Source: CAWDXG01 sp963822115
GTDB lineage: Bacteria > Myxococcota_A > Polyangia > Polyangiales > Polyangiaceae
Direction: 5' to 3'
DNA: 64,000 bases
Assembly (NCBI GenBank): GCA_963822115.1
Contig: CAWGGM010000012.1
Span: 124,001-188,000, forward strand
The position numbers and the translations under genes were made by a program. Below are positions 48,168 through 55,707 of this stretch, piece by piece. The notes beneath the pieces were generated by a model that was not told the DNA's origin, made no database searches, and saw nothing but the letters and a program-made list of their open reading frames with translations. Position 1 is the stretch's first letter. Every line of letters starts with the position of its first letter.

Positions 48168-48731
48168 TCACGAGGAACGGGGGACCGGCGGAAAGTCACG
48201 GTCGAGAACCGTCTTGCGACCGTCGCCCGCCGCGCTCCTGATGGCCTCGTCACACAGTCGCCGGATGTGGTCGGAGAGCACGCCCGTCACGCCATCCGAG
48301 GTGTTCATCCCGGAGCGGGCACGGATGTAGTTCTTGAGCTTGGAGACGACGACCAGCACGTCGCGAGGTAGGTCGTCGTCGCGGAGCTTCGGCGCGGCGG
48401 ACTCCTCCGCGCCCACGCCCACCACCCGCCGGTGCGGCGCTTCCGGCTCCGCCCCGGCGTGCGCCTCGCGCGCCTCGCGCGCTTGCTCGGCCTGCGCTTC
48501 AGCCTGCTGCTCCCGCTCCCAGTCGCCGCGTTCAGGCGCTCGCGCTTCCACTGCCCAGGCGTCGCGGTGGCGCATCATCGGCAGATGCGCTTCCCAACAG
48601 GGCAGCGAACAGAAGTAGAGCGCAGTGCGCTTCCTGTTGCAGGTCGAGACGCTGCACTCGTAGTACCCCTGCCCGAAGGCGATGTCGGTCTTGCAGGTGC
48701 TGCAGTGCTTCCACGCGGTGGGCTCCGTCAT
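48168..48731 (-). CDS. Zinc-finger protein with C-terminal histone-fold-like domain
   Basis: A 187-residue protein in three parts. Residues 8-60 are a zinc-binding module: C10xxC13, C26x4C31, C41x3C45, then H49 and H55, resembling ZZ- or MYM-type fingers. Residues 65-118 are a charged Glu/Arg/Ala linker, likely helical. Residues 120-181 read like a histone fold: VLVVVSKLKNYIRARSGMNT (helix 1 and loop), SDGVTGVLSDHIRRLCDEAI (long central helix), then GDGRKTVLDRDF, where G-R-K-T-V-x-x-x-D is the typical end of archaeal histones. From memory, prokaryotic histones with an N-terminal ZZ finger have been described; a structure prediction would settle it. It starts 33 bases after the sigma-54 activator gene. 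Confidence 0.75.
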   Translation of the reverse strand: MTEPTAWKHCSTCKTDIAFGQGYYECSVSTCNRKRTALYFCSLPCWEAHLPMMRHRDAWAVEARAPERGDWEREQQAEAQAEQAREAREAHAGAEPEAPHRRVVGVGAEESAAPKLRDDDLPRDVLVVVSKLKNYIRARSGMNTSDGVTGVLSDHIRRLCDEAIRSAAGDGRKTVLDRDFPPVPRSS

Positions 48732-48764
48732 GCGGAGCAGATTGACAGAGCCGACCGCGGAGCG

Positions 48765-50150
48765 CTACTTGGCGTCGACGGCCGGGACGCCGCTCTTGGG
48801 CGCCTTGCCGTACTCCTGCAGCTTGTACTGGATCTTGCGCACGCTAATGCCCAGCACGTCTGCAGCGCGGCTGGTCGACCCGCCCTGCGCTTCCAGCGTC
48901 GTCAGGATCGCGTAGCGTTCGATGTCGGCCATCGACGAGCCCGGGATGAGGGGCGCCGAGCGGCTCTCGCTCGCCGGCACGACCTCGGGCGGCAGATGCG
49001 AAGGTTCGATGGATTCGCCGTCCGCCAGCACCACCGCCCGTTCCACGACGTTTTCGAGCTCGCGGACGTTGCCGGGCCAGGCGTAGCCCACGAGCCGCGC
49101 AAGCGCGGCGTCGCTGAAGTGGTCGACCTGCTTGCCGTTCTCTTCGGCGTAGCGACGAAGGAAGTGCATCGCCAGCGCCGGAATGTCGCTGATGCGCTCC
49201 TTGAGCGGCGGCAGCGTGATGTTGATGACGTTCAGGCGGTAGAACAGGTCCTCTCTGAACTTCCCGTCCGCAACCATCGAGCGCAGGTCGCGATTGGTCG
49301 CTGCAATGACGCGCACGTCGACACGGATCGTCTGGTTGCCTCCGACGCGCTCGAACTCATGTTCCTGCAACACGCGCAGCAGCTTCACCTGCGTCGCCGG
49401 CGAGATGTCGCCGATCTCGTCCAGGAACAGCGTGCCGCCGTTGGCCTGTTCGAAACGTCCCTCGCGGCGCCGTTCGGCGCCGGTGAAAGCGCCGCGCTCG
49501 TGTCCGAACAGCTCGCTCTCGAGCAGGCTCTCGGCCAGCGCCGCGCAGTGCAGCTTGACGAACGGTCCATCGTTGCGCGGTGAGCGGTGGTGGATCGCAG
49601 CGGCGATCAGTTCCTTGCCGGTTCCGGATTCACCCGACAGGAGCACGGTGGCGCGGCTCGGCGCCACCTGCGCGACGACCTTGAACACCTGCTGCATCCT
49701 CGGGGATGAACCGATGACGTTGTCGAAGCGGTACCTCTCGGCAAGCTGCGTCCGGAGCTCGTGCGTCTCGCGACGCAGGCGGCTCTGCTCGAGCGCACGC
49801 TCGATCACCAGGAGCAGCTCGTCCACGTTGATCGGCTTGGTCAGATAGTCGACCGCTCCGGCCCGCATGGCCGCGACGGCCGTATCCACAGCCCCGAACG
49901 CGGTCGTAACAATCACGGAGGTGTCCGGGTCGACCTCGCGCAGCTTCTGCAACAGCTCCACGCCGTCCATGCCCGGCATCTTCAGGTCGGTCAGCACAAG
50001 ATCCGGCCCGAACTCGTTGAAGCGGGACAGCCCCTTGAAGCCGTCAGCCGCCGTCTCGACCGAATAGCCCTCTTCTTTGAGGATTTCGGCGAGCGCATTT
50101 CGCGCGTTGGATTCGTCGTCGACGACGAGAATGCGTCCTCGTGCGGTCAC
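48765..50150 (-). CDS. NtrC-type sigma-54 response regulator
   Basis: A 461-residue transcription activator. The GTG start at 50150 has GGAGG eight bases upstream. Domains in order: a receiver (1-120) with phospho-acceptor D55 in VLTDLKMPG and K105; a sigma-54 AAA+ domain (about 143-375) with Walker A GESGTGKE (173-180) and the sigma-54-contacting loop GAFTGA (220-225); and a FIS-type helix-turn-helix at the end (SRAADVLGISVRKIQYKLQE). It should be phosphorylated by a histidine kinase in this block and act from upstream enhancers on -24/-12 promoters. One such promoter lies before its own gene, suggesting autoregulation. Confidence 0.95.
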   Translation of the reverse strand: MTARGRILVVDDESNARNALAEILKEEGYSVETAADGFKGLSRFNEFGPDLVLTDLKMPGMDGVELLQKLREVDPDTSVIVTTAFGAVDTAVAAMRAGAVDYLTKPINVDELLLVIERALEQSRLRRETHELRTQLAERYRFDNVIGSSPRMQQVFKVVAQVAPSRATVLLSGESGTGKELIAAAIHHRSPRNDGPFVKLHCAALAESLLESELFGHERGAFTGAERRREGRFEQANGGTLFLDEIGDISPATQVKLLRVLQEHEFERVGGNQTIRVDVRVIAATNRDLRSMVADGKFREDLFYRLNVINITLPPLKERISDIPALAMHFLRRYAEENGKQVDHFSDAALARLVGYAWPGNVRELENVVERAVVLADGESIEPSHLPPEVVPASESRSAPLIPGSSMADIERYAILTTLEAQGGSTSRAADVLGISVRKIQYKLQEYGKAPKSGVPAVDAK

Positions 50151-50212
50151 TGGTTTGCCTCCAGCTGGCGGGGGGACTCCCAAAGAGCCCGGTACTGCGA
50201 TTTCTGCTGAGC

Positions 50213-50229
50213 TGCAGCACTCGTGCCAA
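50213..50229 (-). promoter_or_regulatory. Sigma-54 (-24/-12) promoter before the activator gene
   Basis: On the minus strand TTGGCACG-AGTG-CTGCA: the -24 element is perfect, GG and GC are separated by exactly 10 bases, and only one base of the -12 differs from TTGCA. It would start transcription about 50 bases before the GTG at 50150. It sits in the 218-base gap downstream of the receiver-PAS-kinase gene, whose remainder shows nothing else. Confidence 0.7.
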
Positions 50230-50368
50230 CCTTGCCGGGCACCAGCAAACACGCGCATATCCAGCGGCTCAGCCAAACGTCGCTTGCGCCCATGCGCAGA
50301 TGGTGCGCCACAGGGAGCCCGCACGCAAGTTCTGCGCCGCCGGGATGCGCGGGCTGCCGTGATTGCGG

Positions 50369-51802
50369 TCAGTGCACGGGCGGACCGGAGTCGGCGGGCT
50401 CGTCGGGCAAGAGCACCGTGAAACAGGTGCGGCCGGGACGGGACTCGACGCGGATGTTGCCGTCGTGGGCCGTCACGATGCGATGGACGATGGCCAGTCC
50501 CAGCCCAGTCCCGCCCTCCTTGGTCGTGTAGAAGGCGTCGAACACCGGCGCGTCCTCGCCGAACCCGGTCCCGGAGTCCTCGACATCGATGCGGATGTTG
50601 CCGAGGTCGTCCGGGCCACGCGTGCGCAGCGTCAGAGTGCCTCCGCCCGACATCGCTTCGAGCGCATTACGGACCAGATTGAGCAGCACCTGTCGCATGC
50701 GCTCGGGCTCCACCAGCACCGACCCCGCATCCTGTTCCAGCTCGATGCGGACGACGATGCCCTGCGACTCCGCTTCCGGCAGGATCAACTGGGCCACGGA
50801 CTCGACGAGCTCGTTGACGGGCCGGCGCGAAAGCTCGAGGGGCCGCGGCTGGGCAAACGCGAGAAAGTCGCTGACCAGGCGATCCAGCCGCTTGATCTCG
50901 TCCTTCACCACGCGTGTGACGGCTAGCAGATTCGCGGGTTCGTGCTTGCCGCGCTCGATGCGGCGCTCGAGCACCGACAGCTGCAGCTGCGCGGAGTTGA
51001 GCGGGTTGCGGACCTCGTGGGCGAGACCCGCAGCGAGCGTGCCGACCGCAGCCAGACGCTCCGCACGCAGGGTGCGCCGGAGCATCTCGCGCTCGTCCGT
51101 CACGTCCCTGCCCAGCCCGTAGGTGATCGTCTCGCGATCATCGCCAGGGACCACGGCGGTCTGCCAGCGAACCAACCGGTAGCCACCCCGCTTGAGCAGC
51201 AGGCGACGGTCGGTGCCGCTGCGTCCCACAAGATGCGCGCCGGGTGTCCCCAGCATCTCGCTTCGGGAAAATCCTGTTACTTCCTCGAGCCAGCGGTTCC
51301 ACAGCACGATGCGCCCCTCGCTGTCGAAGCCGAGGACGAATGCCGGCACGGCCTCCAGCACCTCGCGGTGCCGCCGCTCGGAGCGCTCGAGCTCGCGCCG
51401 CAGGTGTTCGCGCTCGCGGAACAGTCGCGCCTGGGCCAGTGCGCGCCGGGCAGTCTCGACCACCTCGTCGCCACGGAACGGCTTGAGCACGTAGGCGAAC
51501 GCGCCCTCTTTCACCGCGTTGATCGCGCTCTCTATCGTGGCGTCACCGGTGATGATGACCACCTCGGCATGGGGCGAACCGGTGCGGATCCGGCCGATGA
51601 GGTCGGTGCCGCTACCGTCCGGCAGGTGCAGATCGATGAGCGCGAGATCAAAGTCTTTCGAGGACGCGAGATCGATGGCCGCCTGGCCCAACGTCGCCAC
51701 CGAGCTGTCGATATCAACGTCTTCGACCGCGTCGAGGATCTCGCAGATGTTCTCGGCGAGATCCTCGTTGTCGTCGACAACGAGGACCCGGGCCTGGTTC
51801 AT
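50369..51802 (-). CDS. Receiver-PAS-histidine kinase
   Basis: A 477-residue cytosolic kinase with the receiver at the N-terminus. Receiver 1-122 with phospho-acceptor D57 (LALIDLHLPDGSG) and K107; PAS about 143-240 (VLEAVPAFVLGFDSEGRIVL, GFSRSEMLG); HisKA with H262 in GLAHEVRNPLNSAQ; and HATPase with NLVRNALEAM, DSGTGFG and GGTGLGLAIVHRIV. The N-terminal receiver suggests it is itself tuned by an upstream kinase. Its ATG overlaps the stop of the tandem-receiver gene by four bases, so they are translationally coupled. A likely direct partner of the NtrC-type regulator encoded next. Confidence 0.93.
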   Translation of the reverse strand: MNQARVLVVDDNEDLAENICEILDAVEDVDIDSSVATLGQAAIDLASSKDFDLALIDLHLPDGSGTDLIGRIRTGSPHAEVVIITGDATIESAINAVKEGAFAYVLKPFRGDEVVETARRALAQARLFREREHLRRELERSERRHREVLEAVPAFVLGFDSEGRIVLWNRWLEEVTGFSRSEMLGTPGAHLVGRSGTDRRLLLKRGGYRLVRWQTAVVPGDDRETITYGLGRDVTDEREMLRRTLRAERLAAVGTLAAGLAHEVRNPLNSAQLQLSVLERRIERGKHEPANLLAVTRVVKDEIKRLDRLVSDFLAFAQPRPLELSRRPVNELVESVAQLILPEAESQGIVVRIELEQDAGSVLVEPERMRQVLLNLVRNALEAMSGGGTLTLRTRGPDDLGNIRIDVEDSGTGFGEDAPVFDAFYTTKEGGTGLGLAIVHRIVTAHDGNIRVESRPGRTCFTVLLPDEPADSGPPVH

Positions 51803-52545
51803 TGTCGCGCCGCTTCGCTGACCCGGACCAGGAGAAGCTCGAGGTCGACAGGCTTTGTCAGAATCGGAGGATCGCCATCGCGTGGGGTGAGCTGCGGGAG
51901 CAACCGCTGCACCACGTCACGCGCTTCATCGGCATAACCCGTAACGAACACGACCTGCAGCTTCGGATCGCGCGCCAGGAGCCGCCTCGCCAGTTCGATG
52001 CCGCTCTGGTCGGGAAGCCGCACGTCCAGAACGGCCACACGCGGCAATGCGCGCAGGGAAAGCGCTGCCGCGGCCGAGCTTCCGACGATCACGGGCTCGA
52101 GCCCGCGCGAACGCAGAGCCTCGGCAAGATCCTCGGCCAGGTCTTGGTTGTCATCGACGACCAGCACGCTCTGCTGGCCACGCTCGAATTCCGCGACGAG
52201 CGAGAAGAGCCGGTCGAAATCCACCGGCTTCGACAACACTTCGAGCGCGCCGACCTCTTCGGCCTGGGCGACCACGTCGCGGTCGGCGAACGCGCTGACC
52301 ATCACCACCGGCAGCGTGTAGCCGGAGCGCCGGAGCTCGGCCAGGAGCTCGACGCCGTTTCTGCCTGGAAGCCGGAAATCAGTGATGACGCCGTGGTACT
52401 CGGCCTGTTCCAGACGCTCGAGCGCCTGCTCGGCCGTCTCGGCGACGTCGGCGGCGTAGCCGGCGTCTGCCAGGATCTCGGCGAGGTTTTCGGCCAGATC
52501 GACGTGGTCGTCCACGATCAGAAGGCGTGCTCTGCTCTCCACCAC
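51799..52545 (-). CDS. Tandem receiver-domain protein (REC-REC)
   Basis: A 248-residue protein made only of two CheY-like receivers. The first (about 5-120) has DD at 12-13, phospho-acceptor D56 (VITDFRLPGRNG) and K106. The second (about 126-245) has DD at 131-132, D174 (AVLDVRLPDQSG) and the conserved Lys in ILTKPVD. With no output domain it should act as a phosphate relay or sink between kinases. It sits between the globin-coupled kinase gene and the receiver-PAS-kinase gene, overlapping the latter by four bases. This context suggests it links the two kinases. Confidence 0.92.
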   Translation of the reverse strand: MVESRARLLIVDDHVDLAENLAEILADAGYAADVAETAEQALERLEQAEYHGVITDFRLPGRNGVELLAELRRSGYTLPVVMVSAFADRDVVAQAEEVGALEVLSKPVDFDRLFSLVAEFERGQQSVLVVDDNQDLAEDLAEALRSRGLEPVIVGSSAAAALSLRALPRVAVLDVRLPDQSGIELARRLLARDPKLQVVFVTGYADEARDVVQRLLPQLTPRDGDPPILTKPVDLELLLVRVSEAARQ

Positions 52546-52596
52546 GAGAACCTCTCTACAACGTCCCCTCGCCGACGCAAGACATCCCCACCCAAG

Positions 52597-53787
52597 CTAG
52601 CCTTCCTCCCCGCCGGCCGCAGCTCCGGTCGAGCCAGGCGCGAAGTCCGGAACCCAGATCCGGAAGATAGCGCCGCCGGTGCTGGTTTCCAGAGCCAGCT
52701 CGCCGTGGTGCGCTTCGAGGATGCGGCGACACAGCGCCAGCCCGAGGCCCGTTCCTTTGGGCTTGGTGGTGAACAGAGCGTCGAAGATGCGGTCGCGATG
52801 CTCGGGAGGAACGCCCGGCCCCTCGTCGCGGACGCGCAACGCTACGCCACCTGGAGCACGTTCCGCCGAGACCCAGATACGGCCCTGACCGCCCATCGCC
52901 TGGCTCGCGTTGCCCAGCAGATTCGACAGCACCTGGCGCATCTGGTCCGGATCCGCGTCCAGTTTGAGGCCCTGGGGCACATCGCGCTCGATCAGGACGC
53001 ACTCGCCCAGTGCCGCGCTCTCGGTCGCAAATTCGAGCAACGCGGCCGCCTCTATCGACTGACGCCTCGGAGGACGACTGCGGGCCAGCTCGAGCAGGTC
53101 GGTGATGGTCTTGCCGCAGATCCTGACCTGGAGCCCGACCTTGTCGAGGTGCTTGTCGACGCCGGCGTCGTCGACCCCGGCGCGCTTGAGCTTCTGTCTG
53201 ATCAAGAACAGCGAGGACTCGATGATGCCGAGCGGATTGCGAAGCTCGTGCCCGATGCTGGCAGCAAGCTGCCCTATCGTCGCGAGGCGTTCGTGCGCGC
53301 GCAGTTTGCTTTCGAGGTTGTCGCGGTAGGTGTCGAGCATGATCGCAAGCTCGAGATCCATGATCTTGTCGAGCGCATCGATAACCATCCAGCGGCGGTC
53401 GGGCTCGTCTGCAAGCTCGGATTCCGCCACTTGTGCCATGTGCTGGCGGATCCGGTTCATCGCGGTGAACATCAGATCCTGCGGCAGCTCGATGCGCACG
53501 TGCACACGGCCGATACGCGAGTGCGATTCGACGAAGGCCGCGTCGTGCGGCCCCAGCAGCAACGAGTCGAGCCAGCGCACGAGTGTCTTCTTGAGTCGTT
53601 CAATCTGCAGCGTGCCCCCGGTGATCACGCTCGCGGCACGCGGATGCGACTCGATAGCTGCGTAGAAATCGTCGATGGTACGCTGGAAATGCGGTTGCGC
53701 GATGGGATGGAAGGCGCGCAGTGCGGCGCTCGACGCGGGCGTGAAGCCCACGTATTCCATTGCACTCTGAAACCCTGCAAAATCCAT
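52597..53787 (-). CDS. Globin-coupled sensor histidine kinase
   Basis: A 396-residue cytosolic kinase. Residues 1-165 have the pattern of a globin-coupled sensor: FQRTIDDFYAAIESHP, then LKKTLVRWLDSLLLGPHDAA and RIGRVHVRIELPQDLM, where H96 is the expected heme-binding proximal His. Heme would let it sense O2, NO or CO. The kinase core follows directly: HisKA with H180 in ASIGHELRNPLG, then HATPase motifs NLLGNASQAM, DEGPGVP and GTGLGLALCRRIL. It has no receiver of its own, so it must pass phosphate to one in the block, most simply to the neighbouring tandem receiver. The short gap (10 bases) from the UspA gene indicates one operon. Confidence 0.88.
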   Translation of the reverse strand: MDFAGFQSAMEYVGFTPASSAALRAFHPIAQPHFQRTIDDFYAAIESHPRAASVITGGTLQIERLKKTLVRWLDSLLLGPHDAAFVESHSRIGRVHVRIELPQDLMFTAMNRIRQHMAQVAESELADEPDRRWMVIDALDKIMDLELAIMLDTYRDNLESKLRAHERLATIGQLAASIGHELRNPLGIIESSLFLIRQKLKRAGVDDAGVDKHLDKVGLQVRICGKTITDLLELARSRPPRRQSIEAAALLEFATESAALGECVLIERDVPQGLKLDADPDQMRQVLSNLLGNASQAMGGQGRIWVSAERAPGGVALRVRDEGPGVPPEHRDRIFDALFTTKPKGTGLGLALCRRILEAHHGELALETSTGGAIFRIWVPDFAPGSTGAAAGGEEG

Positions 53788-53797
53788 AGGGAAGTAG

Positions 53798-54262
53798 TCA
53801 GGCCTTGGTCGGGCCGCGCACCGTCAACACCGGGCAATGCGCGTGACGCACGACCTTCTCGGCGATGCTGCCCATAAGCAGATGCGACAGCCCGGTCCGG
53901 CCGTGGGTGCCGACCACGATCATGTCGTAGCCGCCATCTTCCGCGGTCTCGACAATCGTCCTGCCCGGATCGCCCGACGCGAGCAACGGCTTGCCGATCT
54001 TGACGCCGCGATCGCGGAGGTCGTCCAAAAAGCCCCTCATCTCCTCCTCCGCCGTTCCGTGGGCAACCTGGGCCAGCGTCTGCGTGTCGTGGCCCGGCAC
54101 CCCGACCATGGCTTCCGGCGGGATGTAGGGGGGCACTTCCCAGACGTGGATCAGGTCGACGACTGCGTCGAAGGTCTTCGCCAGGGTCTCTGCGTAGTCC
54201 AGAGCGGCCCGGGAGCAGTCGGAGAAATCGACGGGAACCAGGATACGAGTCAGCTTCGGCAT
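53798..54262 (-). CDS. Universal stress protein (UspA family)
   Basis: A 154-residue single-domain Usp. It has the opening strand ILVPVDFSDCSRAALDYAE and the ATP-binding loop VVGTHGRTGLSHLLMGS-x-AEKV near the end (GxxGxxxx(9)G[ST] pattern), so it probably binds ATP. The middle segment with VWEVPPYIPPEAMVG is typical of the proteobacterial two-Usp set found with oxygen regulators. A 35-base stretch near its 5' end is identical to the second Usp gene at 55135-55602. It lies five bases after the GGDEF gene and ten before the globin-coupled kinase gene. Confidence 0.93.
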   Translation of the reverse strand: MPKLTRILVPVDFSDCSRAALDYAETLAKTFDAVVDLIHVWEVPPYIPPEAMVGVPGHDTQTLAQVAHGTAEEEMRGFLDDLRDRGVKIGKPLLASGDPGRTIVETAEDGGYDMIVVGTHGRTGLSHLLMGSIAEKVVRHAHCPVLTVRGPTKA

Positions 54263-54267
54263 GTTCC

Positions 54268-55050
54268 TTAGCCTTTCGCGGCGAGCGCCTCCGCGCCCGG
54301 CATGGCTGGATGACCAGATACCACAGCTCGATCGCGGCCGGCGGCCTTCGCCGCGTAGAGCGCCGCATCGGCCGCAGCCAGCAATGTATCCGCCGCCGTG
54401 GCCCTGCCGGAATCCGCAATCCCGACGGACACACGGGGAGCGAGCCAGGGCGCCGCTCCGTTATCGGCCTCCCGGAGTCCGCGGCGCACGCGCTCGGCCA
54501 GCTCCACGGCTTCGGCGGCCGTCGTCGACGGCGCGAGTACCACGAATTCGTCCCCGCCGTAGCGGGCCGGGAGATCGGCCTGCCGGCAGGAGCGGGTGAG
54601 CGCGTCTGCCACGGCGCGCAGCGCGGCGTCCCCACGCGCGTGGCCAAAGCGATCGTTTATCGCCTTCAGACCGTCAACGTCCAACGCCAGGACGGACAGC
54701 GTCTCGCCATAGCGCCGCGCGCGGCCGAGCTCCAGGTCGAGCCGGCGCGCGAGCTCGCGCCGATTGGGCAGACCGGTCAGAACGTCGGTCGTGGAACTGA
54801 GCATGAGCTCGTCTGTCTTGCGGCCGAGAACCCAGCCGAGCGGCACGAAAACCGCGAGCGTACCCAGACCCAGATAGGCGTACAGCATCGGAGCGGCGAA
54901 CAGCTCGTCGAGCACCCAAGCGGGCGTGGGCCACTCCTGTTCGACCAGGCTGCGAAGCAGCAGATACCCGAGCGGAGCGCCCAGCGCGAACACCGCGCCG
55001 AGCAGCGGATAGACGCGGCTCCTCGGTGCGTATTCCAGCTGCTCGTCCAT
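54268..55050 (-). CDS. Membrane-anchored GGDEF diguanylate cyclase
   Basis: A 260-residue protein. Two N-terminal membrane helices (about 14-34, PLLGAVFALGAPLGYLLL; about 55-75, PMLYAYLGLGTLAVFVPLGW) anchor a cytosolic GGDEF domain with DVLTGLPNRRELARR, ALDVDGLKAINDRFGH and the active loop YGGDEFVVL. An RxxD inhibitory site (RQAD) sits five residues before the loop. It should make cyclic di-GMP. Embedded between two Usp genes and the globin-coupled kinase gene, it suggests that the relay also alters cyclic di-GMP. No recognisable sensor domain lies between the helices. Confidence 0.92.
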   Translation of the reverse strand: MDEQLEYAPRSRVYPLLGAVFALGAPLGYLLLRSLVEQEWPTPAWVLDELFAAPMLYAYLGLGTLAVFVPLGWVLGRKTDELMLSSTTDVLTGLPNRRELARRLDLELGRARRYGETLSVLALDVDGLKAINDRFGHARGDAALRAVADALTRSCRQADLPARYGGDEFVVLAPSTTAAEAVELAERVRRGLREADNGAAPWLAPRVSVGIADSGRATAADTLLAAADAALYAAKAAGRDRAVVSGHPAMPGAEALAAKG

Positions 55051-55063
55051 GCCTCACCGAACC

Positions 55064-55079
55064 TGCTTGAATCGTGCCA
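55064..55079 (-). promoter_or_regulatory. Possible weak sigma-54 promoter before the GGDEF gene
   Basis: TGGCACG-ATTC-AAGCA on the minus strand has a perfect -24 element and correct GG-N10-GC spacing, but a poor -12 half. Transcription would begin within a few bases of the start codon at 55050, leaving almost no leader. It may therefore be a chance or relict match. Confidence 0.3.
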
Positions 55080-55134
55080 TGCACAGAGCAACGTGCACGA
55101 ATCAAGCCGAGCGACGCGATAATTGCGCGCTTGA

Positions 55135-55602
55135 TCAGGCCTGCGGAGCCCGGACGGTCAGCACCGGGCAGCCCGCGCCCCGGACAACCCGCTCCGCGAC
55201 GCTACCCAGCAGGAGATGCGAGAGGCCGGTGCGCCCGTGGGTACCCATCACGACCAGGTCGTACGGCTCGTCCCGGGTGAGCCTCAGGATCACATCGACC
55301 GGCTCGCCCGAGACGAGTCGTTCGGTGGTGCGGCCGCGCCTCGGCTCGGGGATCTCCCTGAGCAGGGCGTCCATATCCTGCTCGGCCTGCTCCTCGGCGA
55401 CGTCGGTCATCGGCTTGCGGTGTTCCTCGCTGCCTTCAACCCACACCATCAGATCGGGCCGGACATACGCCGGGATCTCCCACACGTGCAGAACCTCCAC
55501 CCGCGCATCGAACCGCTCGGCAAAAAACAAAGCCTGCTCCAGCGCGGCGCGGGAGCAGTCGGAGAAATCGACGGGAACCAGGATGGCGCTGATCTTGTGC
55601 AT
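55135..55602 (-). CDS. Universal stress protein (UspA family), first gene of the signalling block
   Basis: A 155-residue Usp, starting at 55602 (MHKISAILVPVDFSDCSRAA); a longer frame to 55662 exists but would begin upstream of the expected transcription start. The ATP-binding loop VMGTHGRTGLSHLLLGSVAE is intact. A charged middle region (EEHRKPMTDVAEEQAEQDMD) differs from the other Usp of the block, while the first ~20 codons are nearly the same in DNA. A strong -24/-12 promoter lies at 55657-55672. This places the gene under sigma-54 and probably under the block's own activator. Confidence 0.92.
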   Translation of the reverse strand: MHKISAILVPVDFSDCSRAALEQALFFAERFDARVEVLHVWEIPAYVRPDLMVWVEGSEEHRKPMTDVAEEQAEQDMDALLREIPEPRRGRTTERLVSGEPVDVILRLTRDEPYDLVVMGTHGRTGLSHLLLGSVAERVVRGAGCPVLTVRAPQA

Positions 55603-55656
55603 GACGATCCGTCCTATCGCGGCGGAGGCGCCGCTACCAGAGGGTCGACCACGGCG

Positions 55657-55672
55657 CTGCAACTCGCGTGCC
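55657..55672 (-). promoter_or_regulatory. Sigma-54 (-24/-12) promoter of the signalling block
   Basis: Minus-strand CGGCACG-CGAG-TTGCA: the -12 half TTGCA is perfect, the -24 half has one mismatch, and GG-N10-GC spacing is exact. A start about 12 bases beyond the GC leaves a leader of roughly 45 bases before the ATG at 55602, ample for a ribosome site. Confidence 0.7.
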
Positions 55673-55707
55673 GGTGGCAGGCTTCCGCTCGGGACGTCCG
55701 ACGCGGT

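Noticed and set aside
51802..53877. Long plus-strand open frame opposite the tandem-receiver and globin-kinase genes
   Set aside because: The minus-strand frames have complete domains; this one has none and mirrors their codon-position GC bias.
55064..55079. Third -24/-12 match as a firm promoter
   Set aside because: Poor -12 half and almost no leader to the start codon; kept only as a low-confidence site.
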